NCBI GenBank assembly: GCA_031216915.1
Contig: CM062296.1
Coordinates: forward strand, 64,572,148 to 64,636,147
Direction: 5' to 3'
Length of the DNA stretch: 64,000 nucleotides
DNA from: Pictodentalium vernedei
Taxonomy: Eukaryota; Mollusca; Scaphopoda; Dentaliida; Dentaliidae
Shown here: one piece after another, positions 34,400-44,962 of the stretch
How positions within the stretch are numbered: the stretch's first letter is position 1
How the letters are laid out: each line of letters starts with the position of its first letter
Translations under genes and position numbers: made by a program
Notes under the pieces: model-generated
The model's input: the letters and a program-made list of their open reading frames with translations, nothing else
Told to the model about the DNA's origin: nothing
The model's database searches: none

Positions 34400-35160
34400 A
34401 ATAGTGGGTAGGTTGGCATCGGTGAGTTGAAGAACCCTATTTATTTTGGACTTGCTTGAACAGTGACCATGAACATAGTAAATTGTAAACAGTTGGTTTC
34501 CGGGTGATAACTTGTCTATGGTTGAACTCACATTCATGGAACTTCATACGTAGGTTGGCTTTCATAAGAGGAAGAAGCCTATTTATTTTGGATGCACTAG
34601 GTCAAAGGTCAAGGTCACAGTGGCCCTGAACATAGTAAATCAACACAATTGGTTTCCGGATGATAACTTGATAATGGTTCGACCCACGTCCATGAAACTG
34701 CATGGGTAGGTTGGCATCAATGAGAGGAAGAATCCTATTTATTTTGGACTCGCTGGGCGAAAGGTCAAGGTCACAGTGACCATTAACATAGTAAATCGTA
34801 AACAATTGGTTTCCGGGTGCTAACGTGACTACGGTTGAACCCACATTCATGAAACTTCATAGGTAGGTTAGCCTAAGTGAGTGGAAGACCCCTATTTATC
34901 TTGGACTCGCTAGGTCAAAGGTCAATATCACAGTGACCTTGAACATAATACATCGTAAACAATTGGATTCCAGATGATAATTTGACAAGGGTTCCACCGA
35001 CGTTCATGAAACTTTATAGGTAGGTTGGCATTATTGCAAGAAAGAGCCCTATTTATTTTGGAATCAGTAGGTCTAAGGTTAAGGTCACAGTGACCCTTCA
35101 CGTAGTAAATTGTAAACAATTGGTTTCCTGACGATAAGTTGATAATGATTAAACCCACTG
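34400..35160. repeat. Tandem array, about 156-bp unit, five copies, with ERE/DR1-like motifs
   Basis: The block CTATTTATTTTGGA, with variants, recurs near 34437, 34579, 34735, 34891 and 35049. Units share GGTAGGTTGGCAT, CATAGTAAAT-GTAAACAATTGG and TTTCCGG-TGATAACTTGA. The better-kept units carry GGTCACAGTGACC (34769-34781 and 35083-35095), and two others carry AGGTCAAAGGTCA (34599-34611 and 34912-34924). These match the nuclear-receptor palindrome and DR1 half-site layouts. Confidence 0.85.
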
Positions 35161-35261
35161 TTGTGCTGTCACAACTCGACATTGGTTCGGTGATCCTATC
35201 GGAATTATTTTTTTTTTTTTGGGGGGGGGGGCGGATGTGCCCCCAGAACGCCCCCAAGGCA

Positions 35262-35395
35262 GCGCCAACGTGCCCCCACTTGGGCAATCGTGATTAAGTG
35301 CCTTGCCCAATGACACAACGCAATTACCCCTGCTGGGGAACTAACCGCGGATCTCTCGGCTTGGTGTTAGTAGTAGATCATGTACCCGATCGACC
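35262..35395 (-). mobile_element. SINE head fragment
   Basis: Plus-strand appearance is GTGCCCCCACTTGGGCAATC, GTGCCTTGCCCAATGACACA and CGCGGATCTCTCGGCTTGG, the head-proximal part of the SINE. The tail half is missing. The left neighbour is a T/G run at 35209-35232. Confidence 0.65.
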
Positions 35396-37290
35396 CACAT
35401 TGGCCGAATCTCATGTGACGTTATAGGCACATGGCCAGGTTACTTCATTTTTGGTTGTCATGGTAGCCCGCGTGAGCGTCATCTTGTGACAACATTCCCA
35501 TAGTGATACGTGGTCCTAGTGTGCATGCGCAGCGCGATTTGTTGAGGTGAGACGAGTGTACGTCGCCCATTTTGTACATCTGAGACCGCCATCTTGGTTT
35601 CTATGGTAGCACATGGTTGCTATGTGACCCAAAACCTAATAGAAAAGGGGTGTGTTCGAAGGGTGTGTTCGATTGAATAGGAGTGCATTTTTGTACAGCA
35701 AACAACCCGACAATCCCTCTAAATAATCCAAAACTACCGAGACGGACTTAGCAAACCCCAATCTAGGGCTTATAATAGTAGCACGTAGTGCTAAATGAAT
35801 GATGAGAGGTCTCATGTGGATAAATTCAGGTGAACTAGAATACATCGAATTACCACAAACATCCAGACAATCCCTCTGAACCATCAAAACAATTTTATTT
35901 GGTACGGATTCCTCAATTTTGGGCTTAAAAGAGTAGCATGCAGTGCTTTAAGGTGCGTTTCCTGGTATGAGTGATTGTATTTGTTCGAAAACTTTGTAAA
36001 ATTACACAAATAAAACCAACAGTTCTTTTACTAGTGCGGATTTCCCACTAAATATTCGGTTTCTGTCTGTTGTCCCCGAGAATTCTTCTCTTTGCCCAAC
36101 AATGGACGCATTCCTTTGTATAAGAGTAACTTTGTTGTTTCGGATGTGCTCCATAGTCTCGGTATTTTATCTATCCCGATATATTCTGTGGTTTATCCTT
36201 CTATTTCCTGGCCTGTTTTGCCTTTTAGTGGTCCCATTTCTGCCTTCCCAACAGTCTATTTTGTCTTGGCCGTCTCTGTTTTTGCCTTTCCTGTGTATAA
36301 CGAAGTCCTCTATGAGCCTCAAAACCAAAATACAATCAAGCAGGGATAGGTATTATTTGAACGACTCAAATCATATCGAGCAAATAAGCTTTTGAGCCGT
36401 TACTGAAAAAAATCATTGCTCGATCGACTCAATTCCCATTAAGCAAATGAGTTTCGAAAGAGCGATTTAATTACGACTCTTAATGCTCATCGGGGTATAG
36501 GAGGATACCTATGACATGATGATGTAGTACTATATATACCTGATGATAATTTAGCTCCTAGCATCTGCCAAGTTCTAGACCTCTCCATGATCTTCATATC
36601 TCCAACACCACTATTACTGATTTTCCCAATATTGCCATTGTCTGTCCTATGATTAGCTTTTACAATAGTCACCAAATCCTGTAGTCTTCTTCCACTCTTG
36701 CAGCCTTGTACCATTACTAGCACTAGTACAGACTAACGATCTCAGATTGCTCGAACGTCCAGAATCCCATCGAACAAATGAGCCATAGAGAAATTGCCTG
36801 AACGAGTGACTCAACGTACGACTCGTTTGCTCGTCTAGGTATTGATGGCTGGGAAGGATCTTGGGAACTAACAACGTGATATAATAACCTTAGTTATTGA
36901 AATTGATATATAATCCTGCTTATAATATAGCCACGGTTTTTGGAAGTGTTGTTAAACCCCTAATGAACCAATTTGCCATTGAATTATGATCTTTTGTCAG
37001 TGTAAAAAATGAAGGTTTGTTTTACTATAGCTTGTTTCAGGTATGATCTTTCCGCAATCTTTCAAAATTTCTCGATTGCCATATTTGTCGCCACATTAAC
37101 ATATGACCATACATGTGTGGTTCTGTGTTTTTGCATGTCGTACAACACGTTTTGGCAAATTGTTATATTTCACATAACCGCTGCTATTTCTGCGATATGT
37201 ACCATATCTTTCCTGAAAAATCTTGCTTGGGGCCTGCAATATTTACCGAAATTAACAATAATGGGTGTGCACCATACGTGTCACGTATTT
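35396..37290. other. Long non-coding stretch, no gene identified
   Basis: Contains a pair of diverged direct repeats around 35700-35780 and 35865-35945 (ACAATCCCTCT, TAGTAGCA-GTAGTGCTAAA). A block at 36345-36480 shares CGAACGACTC/CGAGCAAATGAG-type words with 36735-36835 in inverted sense and may be the two ends of an old element. Frames up to 97 codons at 36092-36395 have no domain. Confidence 0.4.
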
Positions 37291-37291
37291 T

Positions 37292-37530
37292 CATATTATC
37301 TTGAAACAACCAGCAAAGTTTTAGCTCGTGGACGCGTGTATTATGTATTATTTATATTATCTGAAACAACTAGCAAAGTTTCTGCTCGTGGACCACCGGG
37401 TTGTACCCAGTGGTCCACAAGATGAAATTTTGCTAGTTGTTTCTAGATAATATCAATAATGCATACTACACGCGTCCACGAGCTGAAACTTTGCTAGTTG
37501 TTTCTGGATAATATAAATAATACTTTCACA
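37292..37530. repeat. Compound palindrome
   Basis: Left-arm blocks TTAGCTCGTGGACGCGTG and AACAACTAGCAAAGTTTC are mirrored at right by CACGCGTCCACGAGCTGAAA and TTTGCTAGTTGTTTCT. The inner hairpin CGTGGACCACCGGGTTGTAC is closed by GTACCCAGTGGTCCAC. The ATTATTTATATTATCTG words also repeat directly, so the structure was made by inversion of an already repeated sequence. Confidence 0.8.
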
Positions 37531-37690
37531 TTTCTGAGTGTTTTATTTGCTGAAAATTATGGGTGCACAGAATAATAATATCTCTAAACAACTAGTTGAA
37601 ATTGTGCTAATTATTTCAAGATTTTTTTATTCTATGCACGTCTAATTTTCAGCAAACAAAACACTCACTAATGTGAAATAAACTATAAAT
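37531..37690. repeat. Second palindrome, related to a sequence at 17.6 kb
   Basis: The left arm (TTCACATTTCTGAGTGTTTT, ATTTGCTGAAAATTA, GGGTGCA-AGAATAA) is mirrored by TTATTCTATGCAC, TAATTTTCAGCAAA and AACACTCACTAATGTGAAA. Part of the arm also occurs at 17640-17690. Confidence 0.75.
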
Positions 37691-37847
37691 CAAAACCTTT
37701 CATCAAACCGCCTAACAAGTAATTAAAACTTCCCGATTGTCCCACTTTTTTTATTACGTTTTAACTACCTGAATTAAGAAAGTGGGACAAACGGAAAGTC
37801 ACCGACAATACGTGAAATCCGGTCAAAATAAAAAATCTGTTACATTT

Positions 37848-38492
37848 CTACTTATTTGTCTGTATGTATTCAAGTAATAGAGGATATGGAAAATTTAAGC
37901 TTGTTAAATACTCAGCCATTTTGTAATCTTTGCCTGCGACACAAGATTTCCCCACATAATCAGCGGATTTCCACTCCTGTACATAATTGTCCTTTAAGCG
38001 TTCGTAGAATACATCTGGTAATTTATTCTGGTTAACAGAAGTCGGCGCAAGCCAGACGTTTCCAAATCCGTGACTGTAAAGCTTGTTTTTGACAAGGTCA
38101 AGCCACTTTAAGTTTTTCACTGATTTCAAACTACTATAGCATGCAGATAATAATCTGTCAGATTCAAGATTTTCCAGTCTTAACCAATATTTAACCATTT
38201 GTTTCAGTACTTCCAGCTGAATTGGGAATCTCCACATTTCAGCCAAGGAAGCAGCATGAGATGTGTTTCTATTAACCCCGAGTACCCTTTTACAAAAACG
38301 TAGGTGGAAATTTTCTATAACACCTACTATTTTGCGGAAACAATAATCTTCCCACATTTCACACCCATACGTTAAAATTGGTTTAACACAGGCGTCAATC
38401 AGTTTTGTAGTGACTAGCACTGGGGAGTCTTGTCCATTAAGCGCGCTGTAAATCTTAAATGCCGCTTTCGATGCTCTGTGGGTAAGATCCAC
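37848..38492 (-). pseudogene. LINE ORF2, C-terminal region
   Basis: A 214-residue frame starts just after a frameshift that separates it from the polymerase. It carries RT-distal words such as ACVKPILTYGCEMWE and FHLRFCKRVLGVNRNTSHAA, shared by CR1/L2-type LINEs after the thumb. No zinc knuckle follows. It ends with a normal stop at 37848, after which AT-rich sequence probably forms the 3' UTR. Confidence 0.85.
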
Positions 38493-38541
38493 AACGGTTT
38501 TACCAAAGTTACCAAAGGCAGAGAGAATAAGTCCCAGGTAC

Positions 38542-39845
38542 TTATATTCTTGAGTTGATTCTAGGACATCGTTTCCAAATGAGAAACGTTTTTTTTATGT
38601 ATTTACCTGCTTTATTAAATATTAAGGTTTGGGTTTTCCTCTTGTTTACTGTAATTTGCCACTTATCGCAGAAATCGTAGAGCCTTTCAAGCATGGACTG
38701 TAAACCTTCGGCACTCTGTGAAATTAGAACAAGATCCTCAGCGTACATCAAACAGGGTATAACGGTGCCCATTGTCGTGACGGGGTCACATTCCATTTCA
38801 CCGAGGGCCGTTGGTAAGTCGTTAATAAACAGATTAAATAAAAATGGGCTCAAATTATTGGCTTGCAATGGGCCCACGTCAGATTTGATCACGACAATCA
38901 GGTCGTTTCCCAATTTGACACTCGAAACGTTATTATGTAATAAGGACCTTAATGACTTGTACATTTTCCCCCCTACACCTAAAGTTGATAGTTTGTAAAG
39001 TACACCATCCCTCCAAACCCTATCAAAGGCTTTGTTAAAATCAACAAAGCACGCATAAACATTCTTCTTCTCCTCAAACTTTTTCCTGAGAATAGAATTA
39101 AGTATAAATATATTATCGGTAGTTCGATGATCCTTCCGAAAACCGCACTGATATTGGGAGGGAACATCCACCTCATTACCAAATTGCGTTAATCTTTCCA
39201 AGAGAATTTTTACGTATACTTTACCCAGAATGCTTGTGATGGTGATTCCGCGAAAATCATCGGGTGTGGTGGGGTTGTTCTTTTTTGGAATGGGGATAAT
39301 GAAACCCTTTGACCAGTCTGCTGGAAAAACTCCCGATTTAAGTGCACAATTAAACAATGTAGTTAAAACCGGCATAAGCCCAGAGGACACTGATTTTATC
39401 ATTTCAGCTTTAATACCATAAAGCCCTTCCGATTTCCCACATTTTAGGCTTGACACGGAGTGTTTTATTTCTTGAGCTGTTATGTCATAGTCTAAATCGG
39501 AGTTGGATAACAATTCACTTTCAAGAATTGGTAACTTGGCCAATATATCTGTTTTAAATTCCTGATTGAAGCCATTGGGTTTTTACCAAGTGCATGAAAG
39601 TGTTGAAACCACTGATCCGGGTTTATTGCACTTGTGGGGTCATTAAACCCACCCTCCTCGTTTTCTGCTTTAAGTAATTTAATCATATCCCAATACTTTT
39701 TGGGGTTTGTGCTCTCCATGTCGGTAAGTCCCTTGAGTATATTACTCCGATATTCCCTTCTCTTCCGCTTGAGCAATTTATAATATTGCTTCCTGGCAGT
39801 GAAGTATTTACCCCTAACAATCGGATCATTGCCAAAAGTTTTCAT
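38542..39845 (-). pseudogene. LINE ORF2 reverse transcriptase with altered active site
   Basis: The linker and finger region lies in one frame (39845 to 39492, WDMIKLLKAENEEGG), then a frameshift near 39540 joins the polymerase frame (39543 to 38542). Blocks are clear: PADWSKGFIIPIPKK, DDFRGITITSILGKVY, QCGFRKDHRTTDNIF, then the motif A region FVDFNKAFDRVW, intact. In motif C (38745-38734) the usual YADD reads YAED, an Asp-to-Glu change at a metal-binding residue. The QGD/NLSP block reads LQANNLSP. These changes and the frameshift indicate loss of function. Confidence 0.88.
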
Positions 39846-40560
39846 TGTGTTTTTGATGGAAATTAGAACTTTTTTCAGTTCAGAACATGATAAATCATAC
39901 CACCGTTTTCGCCTCGCTCGTGGTTTTTTTGATTTTGCTATGTCTCTTAATTTTCAAACATCTTGAAGAAACCAATTGAAATAAGCAATTGAGCCGTGTG
40001 ACTGCAGCGTTGACATCATTCATTTCATTATGCTGCATGTCATCTAATTTTTTCTGTACGTCAAGGGATGCAAAAGCTTCCTGAAAGTTTGACTTAGAAA
40101 ACTTATCCCACACAAATGTGTTGGGACACGAATTTACCCCAACCATTGAAGCAGTTTCAGATTTGGCTGGGAGATATTTTACATTCAATATCAACCAAAT
40201 TTGGCAATGGTCCGAATAGTATGTGATATCGTTCACGTGAAAACAAGGGATTACTGACAGAATGTCTTCGCTGCATATGACATAATCCACAACAGAACAT
40301 CCCAGTGGTTGATATGATGTGAATTTTCCCATATAATCTCCATGACTACGGCCATTAAGGATTCTCAAGCCAGACTGAATGCATAGTTCTATAAGTTGCT
40401 TGCCACGACTGTTCACTTTCTTATCAAAACTTTGACGCGTGTTAATCGTTTTGTCACACTGATAATTGGGTATAAATGTAGTGTTGTTTTGATGGACTAT
40501 CGTCCGTTCTAAAATCAAGTAGATTAGCAGTACGTGCGTTTAGATCGCCCTGTACTATTA

Positions 40561-40874
40561 CAGTTAAAACTAGAAGTCCTGTCACAAATAGTGCGCTTAT
40601 CTTGGCTTAATTGCGCGTTGGAATTGCGCGCAATTGCCATATCGAATGGCATCCAAAGCACGGCAGGTTCTCTTGGTTACTCACAGCAAACGTATGCAAT
40701 GGTTCTGCCAATGGACCTCTGGGTTACCCGGAGGACCATTGGCTGAACCATTGCTTGTGCACAGGCCATATGTACAGAATTTGATAGCTTTACTTGGGCC
40801 ATAACGCGTACATTAACGCGCATATCAACGTGCTATTTGTGCGCATTTCATGACAGGACTTCTAGTTTTAACTG
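40561..40874. mobile_element. Tc1/mariner-like palindromic MITE (copy 2), inside LINE
   Basis: The ends CAGTTAAAACTAGAAGTCC and inverted complement are flanked by TA on both sides. The centre hairpin is CAATGGACCTCTGGGTTACC with complement. It is a close relative of 3682-3981 and has about 14 bp more. It sits within the endonuclease coding region and so came after the LINE. Confidence 0.9.
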
Positions 40875-41218
40875 TAAATAACCCTTTGTTGAGTAATTTG
40901 CTATCTCTTCCTGTAAAACATCAAATGTATCAGTGGCGCTACAACGCCCATCAGAATAACCCTCTGGTGCGCAGTAAGCGGTACAGAGATAGATATCATG
41001 CTCTACCTTGAAAAAATGTCTGTGTAATTTAAACCACATGACATCTTCACTTTTAGATTTTAATTGTGTTATGCCTGGCAACAATCGGTGTCGAAACAGT
41101 GGCGGCGCCAGAAATTTTTTCGTGGGGGGGGGGGGGGGGGCAAGTAGGGGGCAGACTCCCCATGAAGGGGGGCAAATACGTAAAGGATCATATCATTACT
41201 TTATTATGAGGTAGTCGA

Positions 41219-41318
41219 AACTTGGACACAAAGTCCGTAATATAATGTTTTGGTTTGGTACGTCCTGTGGACGTACCAAACCAAAAAATGATATTACGGA
41301 CTTTGGGTCCAAGTTTCG
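41219..41318. repeat. Inner palindrome of the hAT-like element
   Basis: GAAACTTGGACACAAAGTCC and TTTGGTTTGGTACGTCC are mirrored around CTGTGGAC, closing with GGACTTTGGGTCCAAGTTTC. Confidence 0.85.
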
Positions 41319-41374
41319 ACTAAATGTAATGGTAATTAGTGCTCCTCCTTTCAAAAAATCCTGGATCCGCGTCT

Positions 41375-41592
41375 GGAGAGAGAGAAGGCAGAGATAGAGA
41401 GAGGGATAGAGAGAGGGACGGAGGGAGAGAGGGACGGAGAGAGAGGGGAGAGAGAGAGAGATGGAGGGGGTAGAGAGAGAGAGAAGGGAGAGAGAGATGG
41501 AGGCGGATAGAGAGAGAGAGGAGAGATAGAGAGAGGGAGGGGCAGAGAGAGGGAGGGAGGGAGGGAGGGAGGGAGGGAGGGAGGGAGGGAGT
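41375..41592. repeat. Purine-rich tract (GAGA/GGGA)n
   Basis: Some 215 bp of almost only G and A on the plus strand, ending in (GGGA)n. Such tracts can form triplex DNA and are prone to slippage. The proline/serine-rich minus-strand frames here are artefacts of the tract. Confidence 0.85.
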
Positions 41593-42016
41593 GTTTGTTT
41601 GTGTGTTTGGATGGATGTGTGTGTGGTGGGTGGGGGGGGGGGCAAGTGGGGGGCAGAGCCCACGTTTTGGGGGGCAAATGCCCCCCCCCCCCCGTGCCCC
41701 CCTGTAGCGCCGCCACTGTGTCGAAAGTACATCAGCAACCCCCCTCTCCTGTTTACAGTCCTATTCATATAGAAGTATTTATATCCCGGAATGTCAACAA
41801 AGTCGGTACTTGCGGCCCAGGTTTCCTGGAACGCGATGATATCGAATTTCTTGACATGCCTCTCAATAAAACCATCATTCAGTAATTTATGTTGACCCGC
41901 TGGGTCCTTTTGGCCATGTAGGTTCCAACAGCTAATTTTTAGAGATGCTTGAACCATTGAAAGAGGTAGTAATTAAAATATATATTTTGGAAATAACCAT
42001 GCATGAATTTGAGATT

Positions 42017-42840
42017 TTAAACTCCAGACAAATGAGAAATTATTGTTGAGCACATTTGTAACAATTCCTGTCTATTGGCCGGCGTTCTATTTGTACGTCT
42101 GCTTCTACCAAGACCACCGACGGTCGAAGCGTCTTCAGTGTCTGCTTGTGCTGGAAACATGTCTGATCTGATCTGATAGTGTTTATAACTGTTTGTCGGA
42201 GTGTTATGTAATAATGGTTCTTCTGATCGAAACTTGTTTCCGTTTGGGGTACCCCTCGATGGTAATCCGAGAAGATTCCTAATGCTACCACAAAACTTAC
42301 CGAGTCCCACCTGGTTTAAGTGCATTTTGTCAAAGTATAGTCTTGTTATTGCGTTGTTATCTTCTGCCTTAAATTGGCTGGATATATCACAGAAATGTAG
42401 CTGTACATCTGATTGACACATTTCTCGAACAAGAGTGTTCAGGGCATCAGTTTTCACAATTATTTCGTTGTCATTAATCCTTGGAATAACAGAACAGAAT
42501 GTAATTTTAGCATTGGGGTATTTACTGAGACATAGGTTACTCAGCGATTCGAAAAGTTTAAACACAAGCGTCGGTTCCGCACTACCTATAGCACTATTTC
42601 CCGTAACCACAATCACGTTTCGAACAGCCGGTGAGATATCTGTAGTTTCAACAAACCTTGTTAACCCCTTCACTCCATTCGGTTCAAACTGTACCCACGT
42701 GTTTCCGTATGGATCAAACCTCCTACTATTTACACGTTTTGCGATCGAGTTCGTAAGAATTAAATTTTTCTTATCAGAAGGTTGTGTCCGTGAAATTGGC
42801 TTTCTAGCATTGCGTTATGAATTGAGAGGCCCGTAGCGGT
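42017..42840 (-). pseudogene. LINE ORF1, SGNH-like domain
   Basis: In the frame that includes 42673-42017, and upstream of it, a first block reads LILTNSIAKRV, equivalent to the nucleophile block of SGNH hydrolases with Asn before the Ser. A middle block reads VIVVTGNSAIG. A final block, DKMHLNQVG, keeps the Asp-x-x-His pair. Esterase-like domains of this type occur in ORF1 of CR1-like LINEs, where they are thought to help with lipid or RNP interactions. The segment is a single frame from about 42780 to its stop at 42017. Upstream it is disturbed by frameshift and insertion. Confidence 0.72.
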
Positions 42841-42961
42841 TAGATACGGAAACATTATATGCGGAGTGTTCATCAATCAGTGTTGGATCGACAGAACGCT
42901 GGCTCAAAATACTCTTCGGCGTTGACTGTGGTTTCGGCAACACGGACGTTCTAACAATTGG

Positions 42962-43380
42962 TAGTTATGTGGCTATTTTTATGGGACTACAAAAAAATGC
43001 ATGTCCATTATATTAAAACAAGTGATTTGGGGAAAAATTTTTGGGGTGGTAGCAAACCCTGACCCTATCCTTTACTGACCCTAACTCTACCCACCCCACC
43101 CCCAATTCTTAACCCCACCCTAGACTTATGAAAAATCAATATATTCCTAGTCAATTTTAACTAAAATGCATGTCCATTGTATTAAAACAACTTTTTGGAT
43201 GAAAAATTTTTGAGGTGGTAGCAAACCCTAACCCTACCCTTTACTGACCCTAACCCCACCCCACCCCAACTCTAAACCCCACCCTAGAATAATGACATTT
43301 AACTATGTGACTAGTCACATAAATTGCAGTAGTCACCTAACCCCCATTTCTACCAACAAATAGCCACCTAAACCCCATAT
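42962..43380. repeat. Insertion in LINE ORF1 with a 165-bp tandem pair
   Basis: ATGCATGTCCATT(A/G)TATTAAAACA followed by GGTGGTAGCAAACCCT and C-rich ACCCTAACCCCACCC words occurs twice, near 42998 and 43163. The outer parts, TAGTTATGTGGCTATTT at left and AAATAGCCACCTAAACC at right, are inverted complements. It looks like a small foldback or TIR element. It interrupts coding between the coiled-coil and SGNH parts. Confidence 0.65.
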
Positions 43381-43427
43381 GTCTGCCCATCTTTCTGAGA
43401 CGGCAACTTTGTGTCGCTCAAGTTAAT

Positions 43428-44700
43428 TCAATCCTGGAGCATCTGTTCATTTGAGGGGTTAACATCACCAAAAGACCGATTAAGTGTTGGCACTCTGCTC
43501 ATAGGCTCAGTGCCCTGATGTTCACCATTCCCTCGTACCGCAGATACATTTTCACGCTGCGTGCATGCATCTCTGATTTCCAGTAATTGATCTAACTTAG
43601 CGTGTAGAGACCTTATCTCTGTTGTATGCATTTCCATTGATGTTTTGAGAGGGTTAATATGTTCTGAGACAACTTTCGAAAGTTTTGCAAAAAGTCTATT
43701 TTCTAAGTGTACAAGCTTGTCGTCCAACATATTAACTGTGGGTTCACTGAGGTTGTGGATAGGTTTAGATGTTACTTTTTGTTCAGCCTCAAGCTTACCT
43801 AACCGCTCTGAAATTGCTGCTATGCCATTTGCCTTTGCTGAAATTTCACTTACTTCCACAAACATGTTTGAAAGCAGAGCTTCAACTGCCATAAATTGTG
43901 ACTCGGTTCTATTGGACAATTTCTCGGCTTTCTCTTTGAGCTCCAGTTTCCTGGCTGGTGTTAGAATCCCAGTGTGAGACGAGAGACTCTGTTATGCAAC
44001 AGACATTCATCTTCGTTAATTGCATCTGGGATCTCCCTTTGATGTGGCTGACATGACTGTGTGTTCTGAACAAAACACTGCTTCGCAGGCGATGCGTGTA
44101 CATTCTCTTTAGATATTGGATGCGAATTTTGTCCAGAGAGCGTGTTATGCAATTTCAAACTGGTGTAATATTTGGTCAGCCAGTCCAAGTAATTTTCAAT
44201 GCCCTGAACTAAAATTGTCCTGCTCTTGTATAAATTAACTGTTACATATTTTGCTTTAGTAGCTTTTCGGAACAAGATTAGCTGCTTATAGGTATGCAAA
44301 ACCTTCTTTTCTTCCACTATAAAACCTGAACTCGATAGTTCTTCTATCCTGGCACAAACCGAAGGAATTGCTTTAATGTCAATAACAAATTCAACGTTAC
44401 ATGGTTTTTCTTTCCACTGTCCGTTATTGTCCTGACATATTTGGTAATGAATGATCGGTTCATCTGTGGGTGAAAGTTTACTCCGCGTCTTCTGTGTTTT
44501 TCATTTTGTTTCAGACAAACCGAGTTCATGATTTGAGGCGTCATCATAATCCCTTCCAGTAAAACATCCCTGGTCCATTTGTTTTGTTGCGAAATTGGAA
44601 GTCGACCGTGTTTTTCTAAGCGTTTTCTCCACTTCCGGTTCTTTGTTTTGAACTTGATGTTCCGCCATCTTGCGTTTATTTCTCCTCGAAAAAACAGACT
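43428..44700 (-). pseudogene. LINE ORF1, N-terminal and coiled-coil region
   Basis: Three frames, 44700-44344, 44317-43961 and 43919-43428, together cover the N-terminal half. The first has a basic stretch (KTKNRKWRKRLEKHGR). The second has a helical linker. The third is a heptad-rich coiled coil (AAISERLGKLEAEQK, LDDKLVHLENRLFAKLSKVV), as expected for ORF1 oligomerisation. Two frameshifts separate them. The initiating Met probably lies near 44667, close to the MITE at 44719. Confidence 0.7.
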
Positions 44701-44718
44701 CTGGTTTTGGTAACTTAA

Positions 44719-44962
44719 CCCTTTACCTAACGTAACGGCCAAAACCGGCCAGCGCTATTCTCAAAAATCGCCTATTAATTTTCATTATTTTTTTCATTTT
44801 TTGTCTCAAAAACATAGGTTATGACCCCTCGTTGAAACGAGCTCGTCGAGCTCGTTCCAACGAGGGGTCATAACCTATGTTTTTGAGACAAAAAATGAAA
44901 AAAATTAGTTATTCAAGAATTATTTTTGCAAGTGTCGTCTGCTTTTCATCTTAGGTAAAGGG
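44719..44962. mobile_element. Palindromic TTAA MITE, family P1
   Basis: TTAA at 44715-44718 and 44963-44966. The ends CCCTTTACC and GGTAAAGGG are perfect complements. The inner arms ACATAGGTTATGACCCCTCG are mirrored around GAGCTCGTCGAGCTC. TTAA duplication with CCC...GGG ends points to piggyBac-type mobilisation. Confidence 0.9.

Larger units (their letters stand above)
41097..41718. mobile_element. hAT-like non-autonomous element, perfect 8-bp duplication, inside LINE
   Basis: The ends CAGTGGCGGCGCC and GCGCCGCCACTG are inverted complements. TGTCGAAA flanks both sides (41089-41096 and 41719-41726). An 8-bp duplication with CAGTGGCG-type ends is diagnostic of hAT elements. The interior holds an inner palindrome, a long purine tract and GGCAAGT-GGGGGGCAG repeated near both ends. 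No transposase is present. Confidence 0.93.
39895..41957 (-). pseudogene. LINE ORF2 endonuclease, split by two transposons
   Basis: The N-terminal part (41957 to about 41727) has the APE-type start ISCWNLHG and IIAFQETW. A middle part (about 41088 to 40875) has LHRHFFKVEHDIYLCTAY. The C-terminal part (40518 to 39895) has the DYVICSEDI block and the ending TYYSDHCQI, with the catalytic SDH. The gaps coincide exactly with the hAT-type element (41097-41718) and the Tc1-type MITE (40561-40874). The family nicks target DNA to prime reverse transcription. Catalytic residues remain but the gene is disrupted. Confidence 0.88.
37691..44700 (-). mobile_element. APE-type LINE, nearly complete but broken and nested
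   Basis: Read on the minus strand from about 44700 it has ORF1 (coiled coil plus SGNH-like domain), then ORF2 with an apurinic-type endonuclease, reverse transcriptase and C-terminal region ending at 37848, then a short 3' tail. The order and the SGNH-like ORF1 are most like the CR1/L2 branch of the Jockey group. It is interrupted by insertions at 40561-40874, 41097-41718 and about 42962-43380, and has several frameshifts. It therefore cannot move by itself. Confidence 0.88.

Noticed and set aside
34602..35287. Minus-strand frames with LFTIYYVNGHCDLDL-like repeats
   Set aside because: They are translations of the 156-bp tandem unit.
36345..36850. Possible element with CGAACGACTC/GAGCAAATGAG ends
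   Set aside because: The inverted similarity is short and scattered, and I could not fix termini or a target duplication.
41196..41957. A 253-codon minus-strand frame including a proline/serine-rich segment
   Set aside because: Only the first part is LINE endonuclease. The rest reads through the hAT-like insertion and its purine tract.
43000..43290. Interstitial telomere array
   Set aside because: C-rich ACCCTAACCC words are irregular and confined to two copies of a 165-bp unit, not a uniform hexamer array.
42435..43977. Plus-strand frames of 110-133 codons
   Set aside because: They are antisense shadows of LINE ORF1.
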